Source: Proteobacteria bacterium UBA3413 (GTDB lineage Bacteria > Pseudomonadota > Gammaproteobacteria > Magnimaribacterales > D2472). From it: 20,647 nt of DNA. Position numbers and translations under genes: made by a program. The notes beneath the pieces are model-generated. The model made no database searches. It was not told where the DNA came from and worked only from the letters and a program-made list of their open reading frames with translations. The stretch is taken from positions 1 to 20,647 of the forward strand of contig DEOR01000041.1 of NCBI GenBank assembly GCA_002358345.1, written 5' to 3'. Position 1 is the stretch's first letter, and every line of letters begins with the position of its first letter. Positions 13,697 to 20,647 of the stretch are shown piece by piece.

Positions 13697-14591
13697 GATT
13701 GCTGCCGACACCAAGGCTGCTTAAATACTGAGCATCGTTATTCCAATTCTTATTGACCTTGACAAACGTTTTAAGCATCACCTTTTTATTAAGCATTTTT
13801 TCAAGCTCTAGGCGTGTTTGCTGCCCAATTCTTTTAAGGTTTGAGCCCTGATGACCTATAACAATGCTTTTCTGGCTATCTCGAGCAACATAAATAATCA
13901 CCCCAATGGAAAGCATTTTCTCTTCCATGGCTTTGGTTTCAACCACCACGTAAGTCTCATGAGGCAACTCATCTCCTAGGGATCTAATAATCTTCTCTCT
14001 TACAAGCTCGCTAATAAAGAAATTATCAGGCATTTCTTTTTCTTCGCTTTCAGCAGGATAAAGATGATTGTTTTCTGGAAGAGCATTTTTAATACAAACT
14101 AACAGATCATCAATTCCTTCATTTTTTAATGCCGAGATGGGCACATAATCCATGAATGAATATTGGGCATCAATTTCCTGGATAATCGGCAGTAATTCAT
14201 TTTTATTTTGAACCTGGTCAACTTTATTAAACACGCAAATGGCGTTGACCTTGGTATCAATAATTTTTTGCAGGACGTCTCGGTCTTGATCTCGAAGAGA
14301 AGTGCGCTGGATTAAAAATAATACTAAGTCAGAATCCTCTATGACGCTGAGCGCAGAATGGTTTAAAACTTTGTTGAGTGTTTTGTTTGCTTGGAGATGA
14401 ATGCCCGGAGTGTCCAAGAAGATCATCTGATGATCTTGATCCGTTTTCACGCCTAAGATGTTATTTCGAGTGGTTTGCGATTTTCTTGAGGTAATAGATA
14501 TCTTTTTATCCAATATAGTATTAATCAACGTTGATTTGCCTACATTGGGTTTGCCTACAATAGAAATATAACCGCAGAATTTTTTATTCAT
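13683..14591 (-). CDS. era: GTPase Era
   Basis: Era is an essential GTPase that binds the 3' end of 16S rRNA during 30S maturation. The 302-residue protein has G1 GKPNVGKST at 13-21, the QTTRNN switch near 39-44, G3 DTPG at 60-63 and G4 NKVD at 122-125. A C-terminal KH domain has the loop VIGHQGSNLKRIG at 244-256; the GxxG is intact, with His-Gln in the variable positions. Length matches E. coli (301). It overlaps rnc by 4 bp and recO by 14 bp. The lepB-rnc-era-recO order is classical. Confidence 0.97.
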   Translation of the reverse strand: MNKKFCGYISIVGKPNVGKSTLINTILDKKISITSRKSQTTRNNILGVKTDQDHQMIFLDTPGIHLQANKTLNKVLNHSALSVIEDSDLVLFLIQRTSLRDQDRDVLQKIIDTKVNAICVFNKVDQVQNKNELLPIIQEIDAQYSFMDYVPISALKNEGIDDLLVCIKNALPENNHLYPAESEEKEMPDNFFISELVREKIIRSLGDELPHETYVVVETKAMEEKMLSIGVIIYVARDSQKSIVIGHQGSNLKRIGQQTRLELEKMLNKKVMLKTFVKVNKNWNNDAQYLSSLGVGSNHDTT

Positions 14592-15238
14592 GATTTTTCC
14601 AAGCTATGAAGAGCTAATTTAGCAGCTTTTTGCTCTGCTTCTTTTTTAATATCAGCGGATGCAGAAAACACTGTTCCCAATACGCTCACCTCACAATAAA
14701 AATGTGTTCCATCTTGATTGGGGGTGACCTGGTATTGAGGGAGATCATGATTCATTGCCTGCAATAATTCTTGCAACAAAGATTTAGCATCCTTGAACTC
14801 GTCGGTCACACTTAGTAGTGACAATTTGTGAGAAAAAATATTTAATATAAAGCGTTTGGCTTCTTTAGAGCCAAGCTCTATGAATACAGCGCCAACACAG
14901 GCCTCAAGGGTCCCCGCATAGATTGAATGTTTATGGGTGTCGTCAAGGTTCTCTGTGCCTCTGGAAACCTGAAGTTGATTTTTACAATCTAATTGCAAAA
15001 AAATTTCAGAGAGAGATTGGGTGTTCACCAGGGAAGCTCGCATTTGAGTTAAAACCCCCTCATTTGAATCAGGGAAATTGTGAAAAAGATATTCTGATAT
15101 GACTATCTCAAGTACTGCATCACCAAGAAATTCGAGCCGCTCATTGTTCTGCGTTCTTGAGACACTCTTATGGATGAGCGCTTGCTTGAAGCTCGCTAAT
15201 TCAGTGTATGTCCCGCTAATCTGAATTGGGTTATTCAT
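14588..15238 (-). CDS. rnc: Ribonuclease III, with one metal-binding Asp replaced by Gly
   Basis: RNase III cuts double-stranded RNA, including the 30S rRNA precursor. The protein (216 residues from the ATG; a GTG just upstream adds one) has the nuclease signature NERLEFLGDAVLE near 32-44, with counterparts of E. coli Glu38, Glu41 and Asp45 at 33, 36 and 40, and a C-terminal dsRNA-binding domain starting DAKSLLQELLQAM and ending KKEAEQKAAKLAL. The second catalytic segment, usually LADxxEA, reads YAGTLEA: the E. coli Asp114 counterpart is Gly109 (codon GGG), while the Glu117 counterpart, Glu112, is kept. Activity may be reduced or its metal use altered. lepB ends 5 nt upstream; era overlaps by 4 bp. 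Confidence 0.95.
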   Translation of the reverse strand: MNNPIQISGTYTELASFKQALIHKSVSRTQNNERLEFLGDAVLEIVISEYLFHNFPDSNEGVLTQMRASLVNTQSLSEIFLQLDCKNQLQVSRGTENLDDTHKHSIYAGTLEACVGAVFIELGSKEAKRFILNIFSHKLSLLSVTDEFKDAKSLLQELLQAMNHDLPQYQVTPNQDGTHFYCEVSVLGTVFSASADIKKEAEQKAAKLALHSLEKS

Positions 15239-15243
15239 CACAG

Positions 15244-16119
15244 TTAATCAATAAACCCTGTTCTGCTGAAAGTTGGAAGGCAGGTCCAGCACTCCCAGGT
15301 CATCCAAATTAATTCACCCGTACCCATGAAGTTCTCTCTTGGAACAAAACCCCAATATCTCGAATCACTAGAATTATCGCGATTATCGCCCATGACAAAG
15401 TATTGATCAGCCGGGACAGAGAACTCTTCTGGGTAAGAGGCGCTGCCACCCTGAAGCCTAATAGTTCTTTTGAAGTCCAGAAAGGTTTCCTGCAACAAGG
15501 TCTCCGTGCCATTAAGAGAGATCAGCTCTTGATCGATTGGGCTGCCATTTATATACAATTTTTTATTAACATATCGAATGGTGTCGCCTGGTTTTCCAAT
15601 TAAACGTTTAATGTAAGGAACATTCACATGAGGCGGGATAAAAACTACCACATCTCCATATTCTGGATCAGAGGCTAGCGCAAAAGGCCGACCAATTCTA
15701 TTGACTTTTAAGCCATAGCTGTGTTTGTTAACAAGAATAAAATCTCCTACCTGCAGACCTGGAATCATTGATCCTGACGGTATTTGATAGGGCTCATACA
15801 TAAAGGTTCTAAGAATAAAAATAAAGAAGACTGGTAAAAACCATCCTTTTCCAGTGGTGGTGAGCAAGTCATTTTTCATAACAAACCCTGCTATAAGGAT
15901 AATCAGACAAATGATTGATCCAAGCAATAGCACCACTCCTAAATCTCCAGCATTGACAAAAATTCTATAAATACCCAGCAAGGCTGATAGAAAACCTAGC
16001 GTGTAAAGAGTTTGTTGCATTTGATCTGACAGGGTATCTGTCAGGACTTTGTATATCCAGAAACCAATCAAGGTAGACACTGAAAGCAAAGCGATGATAA
16101 ATATTGGATCACTAAACAT
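15244..16119 (-). CDS. lepB: Signal peptidase I
   Basis: LepB removes signal peptides on the periplasmic face of the inner membrane using a Ser-Lys dyad. The 291-residue protein shows YQIPSGSMIPGLQVGD with catalytic Ser117, VPYIKRLIGKPGD with catalytic Lys171, and MGDNRDNSSDSRYWGFVP (box E) near the C-terminus. Four hydrophobic stretches precede the active site (about 4-22, 38-53, 60-81 and 92-106), where E. coli LepB has two; the extra pair sits in the usual cytoplasmic loop. The start overlaps the lepA stop by one base (TAATG). Confidence 0.96.
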   Translation of the reverse strand: MFSDPIFIIALLSVSTLIGFWIYKVLTDTLSDQMQQTLYTLGFLSALLGIYRIFVNAGDLGVVLLLGSIICLIILIAGFVMKNDLLTTTGKGWFLPVFFIFILRTFMYEPYQIPSGSMIPGLQVGDFILVNKHSYGLKVNRIGRPFALASDPEYGDVVVFIPPHVNVPYIKRLIGKPGDTIRYVNKKLYINGSPIDQELISLNGTETLLQETFLDFKRTIRLQGGSASYPEEFSVPADQYFVMGDNRDNSSDSRYWGFVPRENFMGTGELIWMTWECWTCLPTFSRTGFID

Positions 16120-17918
16120 TATTTTTCTCCTGCGTTAAAGAAATTTAAGAATGCTTCTTGTGGAATAGAAACCCTACCAAATTGCTTCATCTTTTTCTTA
16201 CCTTCTTTTTGCTTTTCTAATAATTTCTTTTTGCGACTAATATCCCCACCATAACATTTGGCTGTGACATTTTTTCTTAAAGCTTTTACGGTTTCACGTG
16301 CAATAATCTTTGATCCAACGGCCACTTGAATGGGGATATCAAACATTTGCCTAGGAATGAGTTTTTGTAAATTTTTTGCAACATCGCGCCCTCGCACCAT
16401 CGCAAAATCTTTGTGAATAATTATAGAGAGGGCATCCACCACATCGTTGTTTAACAAGACGTCTATTTTTACCAGGTTAGACGCTTGGAAATTAATAATA
16501 TTATATTCAATCGACGCATAGCCTTTGGTTGTTGATTTCAATCGATCAAAAAAATCAATGATCACTTCGGCCAGAGGCATCTCAAACACTATGGAGACCT
16601 GATTTCCAAAGTATGTCATATCTTTTTGGGTTCCTCGTTTTTGAGTGCAAAGAGTAATGACATTGCCCACATAGTCTTTAGGGGTAAGGATGGTCGCCAA
16701 CACATATGGCTCACGAATTTCTGAGACATGGTTTAAAGATGGAAGTTGAGAGGGACTATCGCAGTCAATCACTTCTCCATCTGTTTTCACCACTTGATAT
16801 TGAACAGAAGGCGCTGTGGAGATTAAATTTAGATCGTATTCTCTTTCCAATCTCTCGCGCACAACTTCTAAATGCAAGGTGCCTAAAAAACCACACCTAA
16901 AGCCAAAGCCCAGAGCATCTGAGACTTCAGGATCATAAACTAACGCTGAGTCATTTAGCACAAGTTTTGATAAGGCATCCCTAAATTTTTCGTAATCATC
17001 AGAGTCAACCGTGAACAGTGAGGCAAATACTTTTGGCGGGACTTTTTTAAACCCAGGCAGCGGCTTAGATGAATTATTCTTAGAGTCGATGATGGTGTCA
17101 CCAACAGGTGCCCCTAAAATATTTTTGATGCCCGCAACCATATAGCCAACCTGCCCGACTCCCAACTCTTTTTTGGAAAGTTTTTTGGGGGTGAAAATAC
17201 CAATCTGATCAGCAAGATAAGATTGCTGCGTTGAATACACTTTAATTTTTTGGCCTTGCTTGAGTGATCCATTAATGACCTTGATTAACGACACAACTCC
17301 CAGATAAGCATCAAACCAAGAATCGATAATTAAGGCTTCAAAATGTGCATCAGGGTCTCCCTTGGGGGGTGGTATTCTGTCAACCAAAAGATCCAAAAGC
17401 TCTCTGATCCCCTCGCCTGTTTTTGCGCTAACGAGTGGTGCATTTGAGGCATCAATGCCGATCATATCTTCTATTTCTTGCTTCACTCTGTCTGGCTCTG
17501 ATTGAGGTAAATCAATTTTATTAATCACCGCCAGAACTTCTAAATTCTGATCAACCGCTGTGTAGCAATTTGCTAGAGTTTGAGCTTCAACACCCTGCGA
17601 TCCATCTACGACCAGTAAGGCGCCTTCGCATGCTGAAAGAGATCGCGATACCTCGTATGAAAAATCTACATGCCCAGGGGTGTCAATAAAATTTAACTGG
17701 TACACCTCTCCATCTTTATGATAATCCAGCGTGACAGCTTGGGCTTTAATAGTAATCCCTCTCTCCCTTTCAATGTCCATTGAATCAAGAATTTGCTCTG
17801 ACATTTCTCGCTGGGAAAGTCCGCCACATACCTCTATTAATCTATCAGACAGGGTAGATTTGCCATGGTCGATATGAGCAATAATCGAGAAGTTTCTGAT
17901 ATTTTTAATGTTATGCAT
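16119..17918 (-). CDS. lepA: Elongation factor 4 (LepA), ribosome-associated GTPase
   Basis: LepA/EF4 is a translational GTPase implicated in 30S biogenesis and elongation control. At 599 residues it equals the E. coli protein. Motifs are AHIDHGKST at 14-22, RERGITIKAQ at 51-60, DTPGHVDF at 79-86 and NKIDLP at 133-138, followed by domain II, the EF-G-like domains, and the LepA-specific C-terminus (CYGGDISRKKKLLEKQKEGK and VSIPQEAF). It heads the ten-gene unit ending with rsmJ. No Shine-Dalgarno precedes the ATG; a TAGAAT hexamer lies 11 nt upstream. The upstream gap also carries the degP terminator. Confidence 0.98.
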   Translation of the reverse strand: MHNIKNIRNFSIIAHIDHGKSTLSDRLIEVCGGLSQREMSEQILDSMDIERERGITIKAQAVTLDYHKDGEVYQLNFIDTPGHVDFSYEVSRSLSACEGALLVVDGSQGVEAQTLANCYTAVDQNLEVLAVINKIDLPQSEPDRVKQEIEDMIGIDASNAPLVSAKTGEGIRELLDLLVDRIPPPKGDPDAHFEALIIDSWFDAYLGVVSLIKVINGSLKQGQKIKVYSTQQSYLADQIGIFTPKKLSKKELGVGQVGYMVAGIKNILGAPVGDTIIDSKNNSSKPLPGFKKVPPKVFASLFTVDSDDYEKFRDALSKLVLNDSALVYDPEVSDALGFGFRCGFLGTLHLEVVRERLEREYDLNLISTAPSVQYQVVKTDGEVIDCDSPSQLPSLNHVSEIREPYVLATILTPKDYVGNVITLCTQKRGTQKDMTYFGNQVSIVFEMPLAEVIIDFFDRLKSTTKGYASIEYNIINFQASNLVKIDVLLNNDVVDALSIIIHKDFAMVRGRDVAKNLQKLIPRQMFDIPIQVAVGSKIIARETVKALRKNVTAKCYGGDISRKKKLLEKQKEGKKKMKQFGRVSIPQEAFLNFFNAGEK

Positions 17919-17929
17919 AATGCATGAGT

Positions 17930-17959
17930 ATTCTATAAGAAAAGCTGATGGGTTATCAG
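17930..17959 (-). promoter_or_regulatory. lepA promoter, overlapping the upstream terminator
   Basis: On the minus strand, -35 CTGATA (17954-17959, 4/6) and -10 TAGAAT (17930-17935, 5/6) are separated by 18 bp. The -10 is 11 nt from the lepA ATG. The whole promoter lies in the hairpin that ends the degP unit. Confidence 0.4.
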
Positions 17960-17969
17960 CTTTTCTTAT
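17935..17969 (-). terminator. Terminator hairpin after degP
   Basis: A perfect 15-bp inverted repeat (17935-17949 with 17955-17969) with a 5-nt loop starts 14 nt beyond the degP stop. The 3' arm on the minus strand ends with a T-rich run (CTTTTCTTAT), consistent with an intrinsic terminator separating the rpoE-rseA-degP unit from lepA, although the T-run lies within the stem. Confidence 0.75.
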
Positions 17970-17983
17970 GCTTTCAGGTGGAA

Positions 17984-19381
17984 TTAATTGACCGTTACAG
18001 CGACAAAAAAGCGGTTGCCATTTCTTCTGCCAACAATGGCAAGCTTATCACCCGATACAAACTCAGAGATCAAGGTTTCGAACGTAACAGAGTCTACTAT
18101 CTCATGGCGCTTACCCTTAGCAATAACCTCTGTAATGATATCGCCTTTAGTAATTTTTCCATCTGCAGGGGAGCCATTATTAACACGCAGAACCAGCACA
18201 CCTTCCTCGGGATCTGTGGGTTTAGAATTTTCTGCAGATAAATCCTCTATCTTGAGCCCAAGAGGATCAGATGACACTTCTGCCTTTGCGGGGACAAAAG
18301 TTCTTTGATCAGCAGGCAGCTCGCCGAGAACAAACTTTAGCGTAATCTTTTCGCCATCACGAATAACCTTAGCGTTAGCTTTAGATTTCGGTTGAATTCT
18401 TCCAACAACATGAGGTAAATCTGATCCAAATTTAATCTCACGACCATTGAACTCTAAAATAACATCACCAGGTAGCAAGCCAGCATCTGCGCCAGACTCT
18501 CCCTTTTCAACATCTGTGATCAAGGCTCCATAGGGCTTATCCATGCTCAAGGCTTCCGCTAAATCATTATCAACCTCGCCAACTCGAACGCCTAAATAGC
18601 CTCGGGCTACGCTGCCTTTCTCTATAATTTGATTGGCAACCTCCATCGCAACATCAATTGGAATTGCAAATGCAAGACCTTGATAGCCTCCGCTACGTGA
18701 ATAAATCTGGGAATTAATTCCCACAACCTTCCCATCCAGATCAAATAAGGGGCCGCCTGAATTACCTGGGTTAATGGCAACATCAGTTTGTATGAAGGGA
18801 ACATAATTTCCAATATTTTGATTTTGAATGCTCCTACCCTTGGCGCTGACAATTCCAGCTGTCACCGAAAAATCAAAAGAAAAAGGAGAGCCAATTGCAA
18901 CCACCCAATCACCTACCTTTAAACTCTCACTGTTACCAATAGATACTTTTGGCAAATTCTTACCTTTAATCTTTAGAACTGCGAGATCTGATAAGGGATC
19001 AATGCCCACCACTTCTGCTGAAAATTCTCGCCTATCATTTAAAGAAACAGTAATTTCTTCCGCTTCATCGATGACATGAAAATTAGTGAGCAGGTAACCG
19101 TCTTGAAAAATAAAACCTGAGCCATATGCAAATGCCTCTTTAGTTTGAGGCTCTTGCGGCTGTGGGTAGCCTCTTGGGATTCCAAAGAACCTTTCAAACT
19201 CATCAAAGCCTCTGAGATTTTGCTGCATTTTGACCTCTTTTCTAGAAGTAATATTAACCACAGCTGGGGCAGCAGACTCGACTAGATCAGAAATGCTATT
19301 GGGCAATGCAGACACTGCACCCACATTAACTGAAAATCCACCAACCAAAAGAGCGATAAGGGCAAAGTTTTTAAATTTCAT
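17984..19381 (-). CDS. degP: Periplasmic serine protease, DegP/MucD (HtrA) family
   Basis: HtrA-type protease-chaperone for misfolded envelope proteins. The 465 residues start with a signal peptide (KFKNFALIALLVGG core, likely cleaved after AVSA near 25), then a trypsin-like domain with His102 (LTNFHVI), Asp132 (DPLSDLAVL) and Ser208 (NPGNSGGP), and two PDZ domains at about 255-350 and 375-462. Two PDZ domains fit DegP/MucD/DegQ rather than DegS, which has one PDZ and a membrane anchor. A Shine-Dalgarno (AGGA, 8 nt) precedes the ATG. It follows the anti-sigma gene by 23 bp, the algU-mucA-...-mucD arrangement of Pseudomonas, and so is probably itself sigma-E regulated. Confidence 0.95.
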   Translation of the reverse strand: MKFKNFALIALLVGGFSVNVGAVSALPNSISDLVESAAPAVVNITSRKEVKMQQNLRGFDEFERFFGIPRGYPQPQEPQTKEAFAYGSGFIFQDGYLLTNFHVIDEAEEITVSLNDRREFSAEVVGIDPLSDLAVLKIKGKNLPKVSIGNSESLKVGDWVVAIGSPFSFDFSVTAGIVSAKGRSIQNQNIGNYVPFIQTDVAINPGNSGGPLFDLDGKVVGINSQIYSRSGGYQGLAFAIPIDVAMEVANQIIEKGSVARGYLGVRVGEVDNDLAEALSMDKPYGALITDVEKGESGADAGLLPGDVILEFNGREIKFGSDLPHVVGRIQPKSKANAKVIRDGEKITLKFVLGELPADQRTFVPAKAEVSSDPLGLKIEDLSAENSKPTDPEEGVLVLRVNNGSPADGKITKGDIITEVIAKGKRHEIVDSVTFETLISEFVSGDKLAIVGRRNGNRFFVAVTVN

Positions 19382-19404
19382 TCTATTTTCCTAATGTTAA
19401 TATT

Positions 19405-20085
19405 TTACTTAATTGTTTGAATCATCTTGCTAGCCACTTCTGGTGATAAATCCCCATAAGCCGTGAGAAGTCTACCACCCCGCAGAGGAATTAAATAAAT
19501 CCAATTATTATTTGCTTGAAAGTACTTAACCTTTGTGAGGTTGAGTTCATTATTTTCAATATGAAAAAATAGATTATTGCGTCCATTGGAGTATTGACTA
19601 GGATTTTCCTTTGATTGTTTAAAGCCTACTGGAATCCAATCCTGAGAAATATATTGCAGTCCATGAGGCTCATTAGACCCCATGATATGAATAAGATGAT
19701 CCATCACATTTTGATCTGCATTCATGAGCTGACTCTTTGCTTCATCGCTTGAAAGAGCCAAAGCTAACTGCATTTGATTCGCTTGGTCTACACGAAATCG
19801 ATCTGTGTCTATTTGATACAAGACAGTAATTGTTACAAGGACAGTGGCCGCAACAGTCAGAGCATTCGATATCCATGGATTATTTCTAGGAAAATAATCT
19901 CGTATGTTAAAGAGATTTGAGGATGGTGCCTTTTGTCTCTGCATTAATTCTGAAAGCAGCGCAAATTGATGCAATGTTTTTTTTGCATCAGCAGAGGCAT
20001 TAAGGTCGCTCAGGCTAGCATCAAACTCTTGTTGAGTTACCTCGCCATCATACCAAGCTGATATTTTTTCCATTTCCTTAGTCAT
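19405..20085 (-). CDS. rseA: RseA/MucA-type anti-sigma-E factor with an RseB/MucB C-terminal-like region
   Basis: A membrane anti-sigma factor that should hold the neighbouring sigma-E inactive. From N to C: a cytoplasmic part with ISAWYDGEV at 8-16, the counterpart of the LSALMDGE start of RseA; a membrane helix at about 71-90; a periplasmic segment with DHLIHIMGSNEPHGLQYI at 129-146, resembling the YLxxH region of MucA/RseA; then 148-226, with DWIPVGF at 149-155 and AYGDLSPEVASKMIQTIK at the end, resembling the LPxGF and GExPxxTAxRIAxS pattern of the RseB/MucB C-terminal domain. No separate rseB lies between it and degP. An AGGAG 10 nt upstream supports the ATG at 20085; it overlaps rpoE by 8 bp. 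The anti-sigma role is strong from context; the RseB-like part is pattern recognition only. Confidence 0.8.
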   Translation of the reverse strand: MTKEMEKISAWYDGEVTQQEFDASLSDLNASADAKKTLHQFALLSELMQRQKAPSSNLFNIRDYFPRNNPWISNALTVAATVLVTITVLYQIDTDRFRVDQANQMQLALALSSDEAKSQLMNADQNVMDHLIHIMGSNEPHGLQYISQDWIPVGFKQSKENPSQYSNGRNNLFFHIENNELNLTKVKYFQANNNWIYLIPLRGGRLLTAYGDLSPEVASKMIQTIK

Positions 20086-20647
20086 TGATAATATTCTCCT
20101 GATTCATAAATTCCAAAATAAGCTGTCGTGCTCTAAAAATTCTAGAGCGCACGGTTCCAATGGGGCATTTCATAATGGTAGATATTTCTTCGTACGATCG
20201 ACCCTCCAGCTCTCGAAGAGTAAAGGCAGTTTTAAGCTCGATATCAAGCGTTTCAATAAAATTGAAAATAATTGATTCAGATTCTTTGTCTATTAGATCT
20301 GTTTCTGGGGAGATGTGACTTGAAATATCGTGCTCTGATATATCCAGGGAAGTTGTTTTTGAGGAGTTCCTAGAATAGCTACTTGCAAATTCATTTTTGG
20401 CTAAGTTAATTCCAATTCGATAAATCCAAGTAAACAAGGCGCTATCGCCTCGAAAAGAATCTATTTTTTGCCAGACTCTAATAAATGTTTTCTGACAAAT
20501 CTCTTCAGCCTGTTCGTAGGATTTAGTATAGGCAATCATTGAGGAGAGAAGCTTTGGCTGATACTGAATCACCATGGCCTCAAAAGCCTTGGAATTGCCT
20601 GCTTTGATTTGTTCTACCATCATCCCTTCTCCATGGTTATTATTCAT
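20078..20647 (-). CDS. rpoE: RNA polymerase sigma-E factor (RpoE/AlgU type), start at the window edge
   Basis: An ECF sigma factor for envelope stress. It has sigma region 2 (CQKTFIRVWQKIDSFRGD then WIYRIGINLAKNEF, about 51-87) and region 4 with the helix-turn-helix LRELEGRSYEEIS and MKCPIGTVRSRIFRARQ (about 144-175), nearly identical in key positions to E. coli RpoE. The frame reaches an ATG exactly at the window edge (189 residues), so upstream sequence is unseen. A GGAGAAGG Shine-Dalgarno at 20625-20632 suggests the true start may be one of the ATGs at 20623 or 20620, giving MMVEQIKAG or MVEQIKAG and about 180 residues. It is followed by an overlapping anti-sigma gene and degP. Confidence 0.96.
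   Translation of the reverse strand: MNNNHGEGMMVEQIKAGNSKAFEAMVIQYQPKLLSSMIAYTKSYEQAEEICQKTFIRVWQKIDSFRGDSALFTWIYRIGINLAKNEFASSYSRNSSKTTSLDISEHDISSHISPETDLIDKESESIIFNFIETLDIELKTAFTLRELEGRSYEEISTIMKCPIGTVRSRIFRARQLILEFMNQENIIND

Noticed and set aside
14588..15238. RNase III as a pseudogene
   Set aside because: Apart from the Asp-to-Gly change the frame is intact and full length, with the other catalytic acids and the dsRNA-binding domain preserved.
15309..15603. Short frames on both strands inside lepB
   Set aside because: They overlap the conserved LepB box E and catalytic regions and have no independent support.
17948..18308. Overlapping plus-strand open frames opposite the end of degP
   Set aside because: They lie antisense to the conserved second PDZ domain of degP and their peptides look non-protein-like.
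1..20647. CRISPR array, insertion sequence, phage genes or toxin-antitoxin pair
   Set aside because: No regularly spaced repeats, transposase or integrase motifs, or paired small toxin-like genes are visible on either strand. Apart from the tRNA-Glu segment and possibly proBA, the content is housekeeping.

Overview
The window is a gene-dense, moderately AT-rich piece of a bacterial chromosome. Its core gene orders are queA-tgt-yajC-secD-secF, lepA-lepB-rnc-era-recO-acpS, rpoE-rseA-degP, divergent trmJ/suhB, and adk followed by tsaB and rsmJ. These orders are typical of Gammaproteobacteria. The near absence of intergenic DNA, 4-bp start/stop overlaps and AT-rich wobble positions suggest a streamlined lineage, for example a marine oligotroph of the SAR86 type. 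That placement is inference from gene order and style, not a phylogenetic result.

Layout. Bases 1-130 hold the tail of an unidentified plus-strand gene, followed by a strong terminator. Bases 208-588 hold a small VF530-family (DUF2132) gene flanked by tRNA-Glu and a decayed, same-orientation copy of the tRNA 3' end. trmJ (minus) and suhB (plus) diverge from a 36-bp gap. The unit queA-tgt-yajC-secD-secF (7498 down to 2259) links queuosine tRNA modification to the Sec accessory membrane complex; secF and suhB converge and share bases in their stop codons. A plus-strand island follows with tRNA-Leu(CAA), proB and proA. Bases 17918 down to 9792 form an uninterrupted ten-gene unit: lepA, lepB, rnc, era, recO, acpS, adk, tsaB, uppP, rsmJ. 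It covers translation, secretion, RNA processing, recombination, acyl-carrier-protein activation, nucleotide balance, t6A tRNA modification, undecaprenyl-phosphate recycling and 16S rRNA methylation. The right edge carries the envelope-stress operon rpoE-rseA-degP.

How they work together. The window is mostly housekeeping: tRNA and rRNA modification (TrmJ, QueA, Tgt, TsaB, RsmJ), protein export and maturation (YajC/SecDF, LepB, DegP), envelope stress sensing (RpoE, anti-sigma, DegP) and proline synthesis.

Most interesting points: (1) an anti-sigma protein that appears to carry RseA-like parts and an RseB/MucB C-terminal-like region in one chain; (2) RNase III with Gly in place of a metal-binding Asp; (3) adenylate kinase lacking the conserved Phe-Pro (cis-proline) of its DGFPRT motif; (4) the tRNA-Glu repeat pair around the VF530 gene, where one substitution in the decayed copy creates a consensus TTGACA; (5) a PUA-less ProB in a proBA pair with alphaproteobacterial-looking motifs; (6) several unit-heading genes with -10-like hexamers only 5-11 nt from the ATG and no Shine-Dalgarno, suggesting leaderless mRNAs; (7) face-to-face overlapping promoters for queA and tRNA-Leu.
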